Part shown: positions 23,986 to 35,204 of the stretch, one piece after another
Numbering within the stretch: the first letter of the stretch is position 1
Layout: each line of letters starts with the position of its first letter
DNA from: Dama dama
Taxonomy: Eukaryota; Chordata; Mammalia; Artiodactyla; Cervidae
Direction: 5' to 3'
Assembly (NCBI RefSeq): GCF_033118175.1
Contig: NC_083710.1
Span: 42,997,501 to 43,061,500, forward strand
DNA: 64,000 nucleotides
The notes under the pieces: generated by a model
Database searches by the model: none
Told to the model about the DNA's origin: nothing
Seen by the model: only the letters and a program-made list of their open reading frames with translations
Translations under genes and position numbers: made by a program

Positions 23986-25241
23986 TCTAAGCACATGACT
24001 TAAGTTATTAGCTAAAAGTCATTCTTGGCTCTATTCTTGGCTTATATGCAGGAATGTCCTTTTTGGATCTAAATTTAGAAAGAATAGTGCTGGTAGTCTG
24101 GTATGAGAGAACGAGATGAATGGTTATGGTCTTAAAAAAGCAGCTTGGAATGACAGAATCTGAGAAAAACCTGATGAAGCAAGCTTGCTACCCATGCACT
24201 GAGCAGTAACATTTGGATATGGAAATCATATCAAAATATTTTTGAGAGTATTAATAAGCATTATTCAGTAGAGTGTAACACAGTAATGTCCTGATTAACT
24301 GGAGGAAAATGTTTTAATTTTCTTTGCTTTGAAAAAATATAATATGTAACTACCTACTGTACTCTGCCAGAATCAGAGACCTTATAATGATCTTAAGAAA
24401 ACAGAGAAACTAACCCAGTTGGAATAAACATGAGTAAGACTTTATATCTCTTTTCTCCTGGGTAGAGCGGCCTTTGTTCTGAACATTCAAAGTAGATGGA
24501 TTTCATTTTTTTATAAAATCTACCTATTATTGCAGACAGTCACTGTGACTTTGAGTCTGATATTTGAAACAGAAATCACTCCCACATCTCAGTGATAATC
24601 ACTACTTGCCCTGTGGCTCTTGGTTTTTCCTTTGAAAACATTACCAAGTCACCAATCTCTGTTATTTGTGCACTGGGGGATTATTCGCTTCTCTGAATAC
24701 AAATACAAAATTCAAACAGCTGTCAAAAACTTCTGTATGTCAAAAGTTTCTGTAGATTTAGGTAGCATCTATATAATAATGAGCTATAGTCAGAACAATG
24801 TAGTTACCTTCAAAGAGCACTCCAATATTATGTTTCAAATGTGGACACAGCATTCCAGAAGGTAACAGCTCAAAACCTAGCAATATTTTTGGAAGATTTA
24901 AAATCACCTGACACTAAGACCCAGCATGTGTACCCAGAAATTCCTTCTGTTTTTGTCTGGGACAGGGACTGAAAGATAGTCTCAGATGAAACATTTACAA
25001 AATTTTCCACACCAGAGGTAACTTATTATATGACACAATTTGGCCTATGCATTAAAAACAGTAAGGCACCCTGCAATTTGAGAAAAAGAAATAAGCACAT
25101 TTCCTAAAGTTTATATTTAGGATCTCAATAGTCAAAAATATATTGTCCTATGTACACAATGTTAAAAAATGATTGGCAAATTGCTAGTCCAGAATAAATT
25201 ATTTTCAGTGAAATTATTCTTGTGAACAAATGCTAAAATGA
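23986..25241. other. Unique intron, no recognised element
   Basis: AT-rich DNA without recognisable repeats or exons. The 81-codon plus-strand frame (24620-24865) has no domain. Confidence 0.45.
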
Positions 25242-25291
25242 ATGAAAGTATAGAATCTTTATTTATGATTTAAAAAGGATCACTCAGGCTA
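25242..25291 (+). repeat. Left arm of a 50-bp, 98% identical inverted repeat
   Basis: This arm is the reverse complement of 25747-25796 at 49 of 50 positions. The single difference is A versus G in CTTTTTAARTC. Similarity stops abruptly on both sides. Landmark words are AGTATAGAATC here and GATTCTATACT in the partner. Confidence 0.97.
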
Positions 25292-25746
25292 CTTACCTAA
25301 ATGAAATGGGAGAATGCAATTTAATATTTGAAATAAAACTTGCTCTATCTTGAAGATATAAAAAGATTAGAACACTAAGAGCTGACACTAATGTAAAATG
25401 CAGGCTTCAGTTAATAATAATGTATCAATAATATTTATTGTAAGATGTATCAAAGTGTTAATAGGAGAACCTTTTCAGGAGAAGAGTATATATGGAAAGT
25501 TTATTATTTGTGCACAATTTTTGTGGAAACCAAAAACTGTTTTTAAAAATAAAGTCTATTTTTTAAAAAATACAAGGATTAAACAAGAAAAGATTGGAGG
25601 AAATGACTTTACTAGGGAAAGTGAAGAGAATTCAGGCTATTTTCATGGAATTTAAAAGATGATGGTGCTGTTTTGCATATTGAATTTTACTGCTATAGAG
25701 TTTAGTGTGTGTGATATGGATACTCATTTATTACCACTATTATATT

Positions 25747-25796
25747 TAGCCTGAGTGATCCTTTTTAAGTCATAAATAAAGATTCTATACTTTCAT
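25747..25796 (-). repeat. Right arm of the 50-bp inverted repeat
   Basis: Partner of 25242-25291, separated by 455 bp of unique AT-rich DNA. No matching duplication flanks the pair, which argues against a simple transposon with terminal inverted repeats. Confidence 0.97.
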
Positions 25797-26724
25797 AATT
25801 ATATGCATTTCAAAAAATAATATTTCTGTATGTGTAATTTTGTGATTTTTACCACAATTATCCTTGGTTCCTTTTTAAAATTTTTGAAATAGTATAAACT
25901 TTAATAGGTTCTCCAATAAGTAGACACTTTAATTTATATTTTACAATGACATAAGCCAATTTTGACACTTTAGGGACATATTTCAGATAGTCAACTTCAT
26001 GAAGATGAAATGAAATGTTCTTCATATCACAAAATAATTCTGATCTAGTTTATGTCTTAACCTGACAGATGGAAGAAGATAGATGATGGTACTTTGGGAA
26101 TTAAGGAATTAGTTTCCTGGAATAGATCATAACGTTTACTGTCTATAGAAAGCATCTTATCTTAGGTTTCACAGACTGACAAAGCACAAGGAGAATGTGG
26201 TTCAGATATCTTGTTTGATCACTAACTTTTCAGAGACATGAAAATCTAGATTTTCATTGAAACTGCAGTGTGGCTGATAACTGATCAAACCAATTTTAGT
26301 TCCTGGGAAACTCTGACAGAAAAAAGCTCTTTTTTGTGAAGGGCAACATCATTTGACTCTCAAACAAATATAATCTCTCCTTATGTTTGTAGAGCAATAT
26401 TGTTAGTACTATAACAGTGAAGGAAGAAGTTAAAAATGAACAGCTTGAGACTTAAATCTATTTTAGTAATATATGTTGAAAAATCTTACCAAGTATTCTG
26501 TTCACTAAATTCATTATAAAGTTTCAAACTATATGCAAGAGATGTATACATTAACAGGATAGACTAAAAGGAAAACTATAAAAATTTTTGAGCCCCCATA
26601 AAATGAACCTATCTGAAATTACACCATCAAAGAACTTGAAAGTATGGAGAATGCATGCTATTATGGATGGTTTAAGCCTCAAAAAATTCCCTAGCCCTCT
26701 TTATTCAGCTATGTAACAAAAACT
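25797..26724. other. Unique AT-rich intron, no recognised element
   Basis: Nothing recognised on either strand. Confidence 0.45.
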
Positions 26725-26830
26725 GTTAACCACCCACTTTCTATAAGGTACTCTTAAACATTGATGGAACTTTTTCAGTCAAGAATGGCACAATCTCTCC
26801 ACTCACAAGACTTACAATCTAATAAATGAA
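26725..26830 (-). mobile_element. L2 LINE fragment, antisense
   Basis: CACTCACAAGACTTACAATC followed by TAATAAATGAA matches the antisense L2 phrase for CATGGAGCTTACAGTCTAGT. Confidence 0.55.
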
Positions 26831-27071
26831 ATAGATGAGTAAATTATTACAAATGGGTTAGGTATTATAGAAAAGAAATTCAGATATAAAAAACATATAT
26901 AATAGAAGGATCCAATTCAACCAGAGAAGTCTCTTAGTAAGGGCTATGGTAGCCCATGCATAGCTACATGGCAGACCCTAGAAGGCTATGATCACAATCC
27001 CACTAGCTTATAATTCCAGGCAAAAATATGAATTAATAACTCCAGAAGTAGACTCTTGTCTACTTTTCTCT

Positions 27072-27222
27072 TTTTTTAATTTGGCTGCATAGGGTCTTAG
27101 TTTCAGTACACAGGGAACTTTGTTGTGGCATGTAGGATCTAGTTTCTTCACCAGGGATCAAATTCAGGCCCTCTGCATTGGAAGCATGCAGTCTTAACCA
27201 CTGGACCACGAGGGAATTTCCA
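27072..27222 (-). mobile_element. CHR-type SINE, antisense
   Basis: The T-rich start (TTTTTTTAATTTGGCTGC) is the reversed tail. The antisense B box (CCAGGGATCAAATTCAG) and head (CCACTGGACCACGAGGGAA) lie at the right end. Confidence 0.85.
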
Positions 27223-29511
27223 TTGTCCACTTTTTTTTCTTTTTGCTTTCCCATGTGGAACTCAAACTCTATATCCCCTAAATAAATATATCATTAAAAA
27301 TTTTAGATGCTACTGAAGCAGAGTTACCAATGCTTCTGAAGATCTCTTGATTTTTACTGGTTCCACTGAAATACATAAACATAAGCATGAGTGTAGTGAT
27401 GTTTACATTTTTAGGATTTAATCATTAGGTCTCAGTAATTCTGGGTACTTAGTAATAGTATTTTGGTACACTATTGTTTGTTTCAGAATTCCTTTAAATA
27501 TCTGTTCTTTTCAGCTTACTATCAGAAATTGTGATCAAAAATCATACATTAAGAAAATTATGACAAATCAGAACTAAAACTAGAAATTCCTCAAAGTCAG
27601 GAACCATATTTTATGTGACTTGATATATTTAGCATCTGTGATAGTCCTAAGCATCTGACAGGCATCTGAAATACGTATTGCATGAAAATATTTAACAGCC
27701 TACATAATCACAAAACTTTCTTTTCTTTAATGACAGTGTCAAAATAAAAGAACTAGCTTGATAGAGTGTTCTTTTAAATATGAAAGGAAAATACTTATCT
27801 GTTTATAAGATAATACTGAAAATGTACCTGAGTTGACAGATGAAAAAAAAAATGATAAGCAGATAAACGCAGCATTTTTAATAACTAAAAAAGCATACAT
27901 CAATGGAAGTGAAATGGACTCTGTGGAACTGTTGATTGTTTCAGTGGATTTTTCAACCATTTTCATTCTTAAGGCCATTCAACAAGTTGTATCCTTGCCT
28001 CTGTTGTCTTTCTTTAGGAACTACAAAGGTCTCTGCCATGGATGACTTCTCTCTTATGAAAGAAAATAGAGACTCATAATTAGTCAAAACCAGCAGTTAA
28101 GCCCCTCACTAACAAGTGATCAGACTCCTGATCACAGGTTAAAAATATCCTAAGGCAGCAAGTAGCTATACAGAATGAAAAACAGAAAAAAGGTAGGGTC
28201 TTCCATTGTTTCTTTTCATGTGTAGAAAATATCTGAATAGATATTCTAGGTCATAGAACTCTAAATCTTTAAGAATATTTTCAGTGTTATGAAATGCCAC
28301 AATAAGGCTTTATTAGCTAAAATATGCTTCCCATACAACATTCTTAATGTTTCTTCTCTTTTTATAAGAACAATCACTTAAAAAAAAGTGTTTTAAATAT
28401 TATAATACATTTTAAAATAGAAGCCATTCTGACTATAATATAATTTACATAATACATAAGGATATATATTTGTGATAAACATTAAGGTACATAATGCTCA
28501 AAAGCAATATAAAATTCCTTAAGTAATCGCTTTAAGATTATTTATTATGAAACCTCTTTCTTAGATTAATAGCTTTTTAGCAATATAAATTGTGACACAG
28601 AAGAAATGACTTTTGTTGGAATCAAAATTATCCTAACATATTTACTCCTAATAGTGTTTAATTTCATATTGCAATGATTAATTAGAGTGGATGACTTTAT
28701 TTTCTGCCGTTTTAACTACAAGAAATGATCTCTTCTGTTTTTATCCTATTATAAGGATCGTTACAAAAGTGGGAAACAATTAACACCGGGTTTAATGCCT
28801 GAGTGCTACAGAGCTGAAGTAATTGCACTCAAGGTCTGCTAACTTTTTAATCAGGCATTTGGTTGCAAGCTGCTTGCAATTGATTCTGAGAGAACTAATG
28901 CTACCTAAGGAGGAAAGCAGGTGTGCCAGGAAAGCAGGCATATTGGCAAAACAAATGAAAGATTTTAAAAGGGGAAAAAAAAAAAGTAGGAAAACCAAAG
29001 CAAATGCTTGTCATCAGGCCACTTATATGACTCAGCTTGTTACTGAAAAATGACAGTTGTGAGCACAAGCATTATGGGGGAGGTCCTACTGACCTACAGC
29101 TTTCAAAATATGATACTAATGCTTAGCAATGAAGGCTCAGTCCATCCCAAGTATAGTGAATTGAGTTAATTAAGAGAAAAAGCTTGAAATTTCCATATTC
29201 ACGAGAGTTTAAGACACCAACAGAGGTTCGTGGAATTACATCCTAATTAGAAAAGTTCCCTCTGTTTGCATTCAGGCTGCTCTTTGAAAAACAAATGTGG
29301 TTAGGTACTTTGTTCTCTCTTAAAAAAAATTCAGTTTTTCTCTGAAAGCTAATATCTTCTTTTTCTCTTCTGTAATGTCATTCACCTACTGTGAAGGTGA
29401 CTCCTTTTAGGCAAGGTGCACACATAATAAGGTGTGTGCATCCCTTAGGAGTACTGAAAGTTGGGGTATTTAAAAGATCCTCTCCTCTATAATCCCTTGA
29501 AAGGGTTAATG
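27223..29511. other. Mostly unique intron
   Basis: No gene or clear young repeat. A weak L2-like patch lies near 27575-27690. The stretch 28780-29070 (TAATTGCACTC, CAATTGATTC words) has more even composition and is listed as a possible conserved non-coding candidate. Confidence 0.4.
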
Positions 29512-29524
29512 AAAAGTGAAGGTG

Positions 29525-30294
29525 AGTAATATTCCATGGTGTATATGTACCACAGCTTCCTTATCCATTCATCTGCTGATGGGCATCTAGGTTGCTTCCA
29601 TGTCCTGGCTATTATAAACAGTGCTGCGATGAACATTGGGGTGCACGTGTCTCTTTCAGATCTGGTTTCCTCAGTGTGTATGCCCAGAAGTGGGATTGCT
29701 GGGTCATATGGCAGTTCTATGTCCAGTTTTTTAAGGAATCTCCACACTGTTTTCCATAGCGGCTGTACTAGTTTGCATTAGAAAGAATTCATTTGAACCA
29801 GTCCTAATGAGATGGATGAAGCTGGAGCCCATTATACAGAGTGAAGTAAGCCAGAAAGATAAAGAACATTACAGCATACTGACACATGTATATGGAATTT
29901 AGAAAGGTGATAACGATAACCCTATATGCAGAACAGAAAAAGAGACACAGAAATACAGAACAGACTTTTGAACTTTGTGGGAGAATGTGAGGGTGGGATA
30001 TTTCAAAAGAACAGCATGTATACTATCTATGGTGAAACAGATCACCAGCCCAGGAGGGATGCACGAGACAAGTGCTCCGGCCTGGTGCACTGGGAAGACC
30101 CAGAGGAATCGGGTGGAGAGGGAGGTGGGAGGGGGGATCGGGATTGGGAATACATGTAAATCCATGGCTGATTCATATCAATGTATGACAAAACCCACTG
30201 GAAAAAAATAATAATAATAAAAAAAAAATGCCATTATAACTTGAACTTGGTATAAAATGAAGAATAAATATATATAACAGCAAAAAAAAAAAAA
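29525..30294 (+). mobile_element. L1 insertion with inverted 5' segment, 3' transduction and 13-14 bp target-site duplication
   Basis: 29525-29779 is ruminant L1 ORF2 sequence in antisense (minus-strand reading includes LDIELPYDPAIPLLGIHTE). From 29780 the directly following L1 sequence runs in sense (GAATTCATTTGAACCAG... ATGTAAATCCATGGCTG) to an A-rich tail at 30228. Only about 10 nt of L1 are missing at the switch. This is the twin-priming signature. AAAAGTGAAGGTG occurs at 29512-29524 and 30295-30307. The frame is broken and the copy is 5'-truncated, so it is inactive. Confidence 0.95.
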
Positions 30295-30298
30295 AAAA
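30229..30298 (+). mobile_element. Probable L1 3' transduction with its own poly(A)
   Basis: After the first A-rich tail come about 53 bp of non-L1 sequence, including AATAAA at 30263-30268. A second, purer A17 run begins at 30282 and joins the right target-site duplication. A read-through transcript using a downstream poly(A) signal explains this layout. Confidence 0.85.
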
Positions 30299-30304
30299 GT
30301 GAAG

Positions 30305-30325
30305 GTGAAAGTGTTAGTCACTCAG
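30305..30325 (-). mobile_element. Left piece of an interrupted Bov-tA SINE
   Basis: The usual antisense tail-end phrase (AAGTGTTAGTCACTCAG) continues at 30658 after the BovB insert. Confidence 0.7.
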
Positions 30326-30658
30326 TTCAGTTCAGTTCAGTTCAGTTGCTCAGTAGTGTCGGACTCTTTGCGACACCATGAACCGCAGCACGCCAGGCCT
30401 CCCTGTCCCTCACCAGCTGCCAGAGTCCACCCAAACCCATGTCCATTATGTTGGTGATACCATCCAACCATCTCATCCTCTGTTGTCCCCTTCTTCTCCT
30501 GCCTTCAATCTTTCCAGCATCAGGGTCTTTTCAAATGAGTCAGCTCTTCACATCAGGTGTCCCAAAGTACTGGAGTTTCAGCTTCAGCATCAGTCCTTCC
30601 AGTGAACACCCAGGACCGATCTCTTTTAGGATGGACTGGTTGGATCTCCTTGCAGTCC
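30322..30658 (-). mobile_element. BovB 3' end inserted into a Bov-tA
   Basis: Antisense BovB terminus starting with four GTTCA repeats and ending near TCTCCTTGCAGTCC. It is bounded on both sides by pieces of one Bov-tA, with a CAG shared at the two joints. Confidence 0.88.
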
Positions 30659-30768
30659 AGTCGTGTCCAACTCTTATGATCCCAGAGGCAGCCCGCCAGG
30701 CACCTCTGTCCATGCAATTTTCCAGGCAAGAATGCTGAAGTGGGTTGCCGTTCCCTCTTCCAGGGTAT
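30658..30768 (-). mobile_element. Right piece of the interrupted Bov-tA SINE
   Basis: CAGTCGTGTCCAACTC to GGGTTGCCGTTCCC continues the left piece without a gap. The tRNA-like head is missing. Confidence 0.8.
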
Positions 30769-31729
30769 CTTAACTCATTTAATACTATTGTAAAAGTGCT
30801 TTCCACTAATAGGACAATAGGCTGATAAGAAGCAGATGAATTCTTATAAAACTCCAAGTCTGAACATTTTTACGATGGTTAGGTACACCAAAGATCTCCA
30901 TTTACGCAGAGAAAGGAAAACAAATGACAGATTTAGCCATTTTGAATTCCAGGACAGAGTTATTGTTTTCTTGAATTCCCCAAAGGAAGTAAGAACATTT
31001 AAATGTTTAGAATATAAAGAACTACTTCTTGCCCCAGAAAAGCAAATCAGAGTAGAAATAAGAAAAAGAGACAACAGAAAGGAGTTTTCTAAAGCAAAGT
31101 CCTATGTGCATTTTAATTACATTTGTGTGCTGGGCCACCAGGCAATCAGCATTAGAATTCGTTAGGATGCCTCAGAACCCAGAATAAAGTACACTGAAAT
31201 CAATGGATCTAACACGTGATAGCCATTGACATGAGTTTCTATTCCAGCTCCAAATAAGTTAGGGAAGGCGCAGCTCAGTTTGTGTGGATCATTTTAGCTT
31301 CCAAGAAGCTCTGGCTCAGCTTCTCCCACTGTAAGAAGCGGGCACTGAATCACTGCGGCTTCTGTCGTTTCTAGGTGAAGGGCTAATACGGGTAACCAGA
31401 AGGCACCTGGCATCACTCCATCTGAACATAAAGTCCTGTAATCATATGGGACTCCCACATGGCCACGATCCCAAGAAGCTCAGGAAGGATGCCAAGTTAG
31501 AGGAGAATAAAGAGACTGGCAGGCAAAGGAGCCCCTTGGTGGCCCAGATCGACACAAAGATGGCTTTTGCCAGATTAAAAACTATGCACTTTCTGACTCC
31601 AAATGTGACTTTAAACAAAATCCTCACTCTCTGCGCAGCATTTTATAGCAATTTGGAGTTCATATTGATGTAATCCTTTGGTATTCAGTAGGCCTGAATG
31701 ATGTGTATGTGTGTGTGTTATTTTTGTAT
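30769..31729. other. Unique intron of mixed composition
   Basis: No repeat recognised. Open frames at 30836-31165 (109 codons) and 31446-31673 (75 codons) have no domain or splice-compatible edges that I can support. The 31240-31650 part is GC-richer and could be conserved non-coding sequence. Confidence 0.4.
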
Positions 31730-31761
31730 ATTTTGTATATTACAAATTTTGTATATTACAA
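31730..31761. repeat. Two tandem 16-bp copies plus A run
   Basis: ATTTTGTATATTACAA occurs twice without spacing, followed by A10. The next 90 bp are built from repeated ATTCCATGTATTAC-like words. Confidence 0.85.
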
Positions 31762-31924
31762 AAAAAAAAACCATTCCATGTATTACATGTATTATATTCC
31801 ATGTAATTCCATGTGTATTACATTCCAAGAATTCATGGAAATCCATTCCATAATAGTTCTTCCTGCCAGTGGAGCAGAGAAAGGCATCCCAAAACTAGGC
31901 CCACTTGTGAGTGTAAAGTTGCAC

Positions 31925-32490
31925 TGTTGTAGCCACGCATTCTGGGAAACAAACTCACTCAGAAGGACAGTGCAGATAGTGGAATGCAGTTTATTACACC
32001 GGCGGGCCCAAGGCAGAGTCTCTTCTTAGCTAAGGACCCTGACTGACTTTTGTGAAAACCTTATATACCTTAAGTTTACTGCAAAAGCCTACATCCCCAA
32101 ATTCTTTAAACCTAGCCTGGAAAGTGTTAAAGGGAGATACAATCAGGTTACAGCCATGATTCATAGTCAGAAGGGTCAGCTGGTTAGACGTTGTAGCCTA
32201 CAACGATGGGTGCCATAAAGATTACAAAGGTGAGTGACTACATAGGAACTATTACATTCTTTTTGGCTATGGGAAATCTTGGTATGGAATCTGGTGTTTA
32301 TCAGTCCAGGAGACCAGTTCGGCTGTAGGGACGTTATCCCCCTTGCTACCAGGCACATAGACCAAAGTTCATTGAAAGTGCAAGATGGAGTCGGCTTGGC
32401 CTGTTCCTTTCCTCTCTCAGCACCACTTATACGGATTACCCTATCTGTTGTGATATTATTAGCATAATGTTAGCCTTCCAGTGCCTCCAC
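31925..32490 (-). mobile_element. Solo LTR of an endogenous retrovirus
   Basis: About 565 bp starting TGTTGTAGCCACG on + (an LTR 3' end read in reverse) and ending near CAGTGCCTCCA. On the minus strand it has a TATA box (GGTATATAAGG, 32059-32071) and, about 70 nt on, an AATAAA (31990-31995) before CTGCATTCCAC, in the normal U3-R-U5 order. No internal viral genes flank it. The right boundary and the duplication are uncertain, and the retrovirus family was not identified. Confidence 0.8.
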
Positions 32491-33371
32491 CCCAAAGAAT
32501 TCTATTAGAGACTCCTTGCCTTTGCTAGACATTGATTCCTTGCATCTTTTGTGTTGAGTGGCTTGCGTTTCCTGAAGTAACTTAATATGATCAAATTTGT
32601 TTGGAGAAATAACATTATTGGATAAATTGGTTGACTGATGCCAGTGTCACTCAATGTATTAGAGATAAAACTTTTCCCACTTAAAAATAATAAATGCAAT
32701 AAGAAGAAGCACTATTAATTTGAGTTGTATTTAATATTCAAGTATTTCTTGTACCTATTGTAATTTCTCAAGTAGAAAAAAAATTGCACCTTTGCTTAAG
32801 AGGTACTTATAGTTTTTAAAGCTGTTTATTAATTTGTTCCAGACCATTGCTTAAGCTATAGGACAAACAGTTTTTAAGGGTAATGTTTAGTCATGATCCT
32901 TTGTTGGTTAATTTACTTTTTTATTTCCACGTCTTTCCTCAATACACACATGAATGTGTATACATATAGTTATTATCAATTTCACCTCTGTTTCTGTACT
33001 GTAAGCATGAATTACTTTCAAATTTGAAATGCCTAAATTATTATGCCTAATGAACACAATTTAAACACTCATTTGTTTATTCACAATGTTTTCTTAAAAA
33101 TGTATACATGAATTCCAGATTCAGGATGTGTCATATATTCAGTGCTCTAAGAAAGTATTATGTTGTAATTTAATTGTCAGCATTACTTTCTTAACTGTAC
33201 ATAAAATAATGGTTCTCTGTGCTTTTCAATCTATGGTCTCTCAGATTTGGGCTCTCAGTGTTTCTCTCAGAAATACTGTTAGCAGCCAAGAGAAGGAAAA
33301 AATGGAACTAATACTCTTTGAGGATTTATTGTTTACTGGTCGGTAAATTAGGAACTTTATATGAAAATGAA

Positions 33372-33565
33372 TGTGAAAGTGTTAGTCGTTTAGTCATGTC
33401 CAACTCTTTGCTACCCTATGGACTGTAGCCTTCCAGGCTCCTCTGTCCATGGAATTCTCCAGAATTCCAATAATATTGGAGTGGGTTGCCATTCCCTTCT
33501 CAGGGGATCTTCCTGACCCAGGAATCCAACCCTGGTCTCCTGCATTACCATCTGAACCACCAAAC
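33372..33565 (-). mobile_element. Bov-tA SINE, antisense
   Basis: From GTGAAAGTGTTAGTCG to CATTACCATCTGAACCACC, with an extra AGAATTCC near 33462. The head is incomplete. Confidence 0.9.
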
Positions 33566-33721
33566 AAAGACTTAAAAATTAACATCCTTTTTTTGCAAAA
33601 GAGGAAAGAGACAAAGAGCTTCAGTGATTAACTTGCTCTAGGACATATTTTTAACAAGTAAGGGCCAACCCCCTTGCTTGTTGTTCTTTGCATATACTTT
33701 CTCCACTTGCACAAAGAAAGC

Positions 33722-33724
<3 letters not shown>

Positions 33725-33756
<32 letters not shown>
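33725..33756. repeat. (AC)16 microsatellite
   Basis: Sixteen uninterrupted AC units, a probable length polymorphism. Confidence 0.95.
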
Positions 33757-33759
<3 letters not shown>

Positions 33760-33890
33760 TACATCCCAAATTATCCCCAATGATGAGAAAAGTGACTCAA
33801 ATTTTGAAAAATGACAAAAAATATAAAAATGATCAATGCAATGATAAATTGTCTACACTTCCACTAGTTTCTGAGCATCTTGTTTGTTTT

Positions 33891-34028
33891 GCATGTGTGA
33901 GTGTTCACTCACTTCAGTTGTGTCTGACTGTTTGCAACCCTATGGACTGTAGCCTGCCAGGCTCCTCTGTCCACGGGATTCTCCAGGCAAGAATACACGA
34001 GTATGTTGCCATTTCCTCCTCCAAGTCC
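33891..34028 (-). mobile_element. Truncated Bov-tA/Bov-A SINE with 10-bp target-site duplication
   Basis: Antisense tail and body (CACTTCAGTTGTGTCTGAC to TTGCCATTTCCTCCTCC) without the head. TGTTTGTTTT at 33881-33890 and 34029-34038 fixes the borders. Confidence 0.92.
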
Positions 34029-34038
34029 TGTTTGTTTT

Positions 34039-35204
34039 ACTGTCAAATGTATCCCTAGTCTTACTGAGATCAAAGTTTGATAAATAATGACTGAGTCACA
34101 GTTTCAAAGGCATATTTTGTGCATATACTCATCATTCAGGAAGAGATCTAACATCATCAGACTTATTAGACTCAATTATACATTTAAAGTTTACATTCTG
34201 GGGGAGCACCACTGTGCCAAGTTATAGCATGAGTTATAGAAAAATAAGTACACTAAAACAGGTCTTGGGACATGTGAAACCAGATACAGTTTAATGTGGT
34301 TTATCCCTTCATTTAGGGTATATATTTTGTGTGTTTAGCAGAAGCAGCAGCAAAAAGAATGTCTGCTTTGCCTTCAGCAGTTTTTTTTTTCTTTTTTCTC
34401 CCATTTTAAAGCACAGATATCCTGCTAAATTTTCCCTGACTTTAAGAACATTTATTTCCTATTATTACTTCCAAACAGTCACCTGCTCTCCCACTAGCAG
34501 CTCTTTCCAGGCCTTAGTCTCTTCCTTCTCTATTTCTTTTTCTCTTCCAATTTGATGATTTTAAGGAATCATTAAAAACTGTGGTCTGACTTTTGCCTTG
34601 AAGGTGCCCTGATTAGGGGATATGGTTTGTGTTTTAGTTTATTTTTACATTAGGATTGGTAAATGGGCAAGGACCAGAAAAAGTGGCATATGACGTTTAT
34701 AGAGCTGATGATGGTACTGTTTAAGGTGTCATTGCTCTGCTGGTGCTAAAACAACACTATTAACTGCTGGAGATTTTAAGTTATACTGCTGGAGAAATGG
34801 AAAGTATTACATCCAACATTCAGAGCCAGATGAATGCCTGAAATTCTACTCTCTGTCTCTCACACACACATTTTTCTTGGTGAGCTGAAGATGAACGCAC
34901 ACCACCATACAGTCAAGCTAGTCATAATTTGATGGTATGTGGAATATTAAAGAAAAATACTGGAGGAAGAGACTCTCCATTTTCCTAAGGGTTTCTTGGG
35001 AAAGTGGAACTATTTCTTCTACCTCAAATGCTTTCAGTACCAGCTTTCTTTCACATGGAGAAGGAAGAACTGTCTTGGCTGCTTGCATTAGACAGAGGTG
35101 AAGCCATTATGTTTTCACTCTTTTCTACTTTGAGGTTCCTTTGTTGCTATCACTGGCATAATTAATCAATCATCCCATTAGCTGAGTAGTAAGGCTGCGT
35201 TTTG
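34039..35204. other. Unique intron, no recognised element
   Basis: AT-rich with a T9 run and pyrimidine-rich patch near 34380-34555. Nothing else recognised. Confidence 0.45.

Noticed and set aside
25242..25796. DNA transposon with 50-bp terminal inverted repeats
   Set aside because: No flanking target duplication or transposase remnant was seen; kept as an alternative only.
29487..29747. Minus-strand frame with LINE reverse-transcriptase C-terminal wording
   Set aside because: It is the inverted half of a truncated L1, not a gene; it runs into the flank.
33678..34058. 126-codon plus-strand frame
   Set aside because: Built from a CA microsatellite (a run of TH) and a Bov-tA copy.
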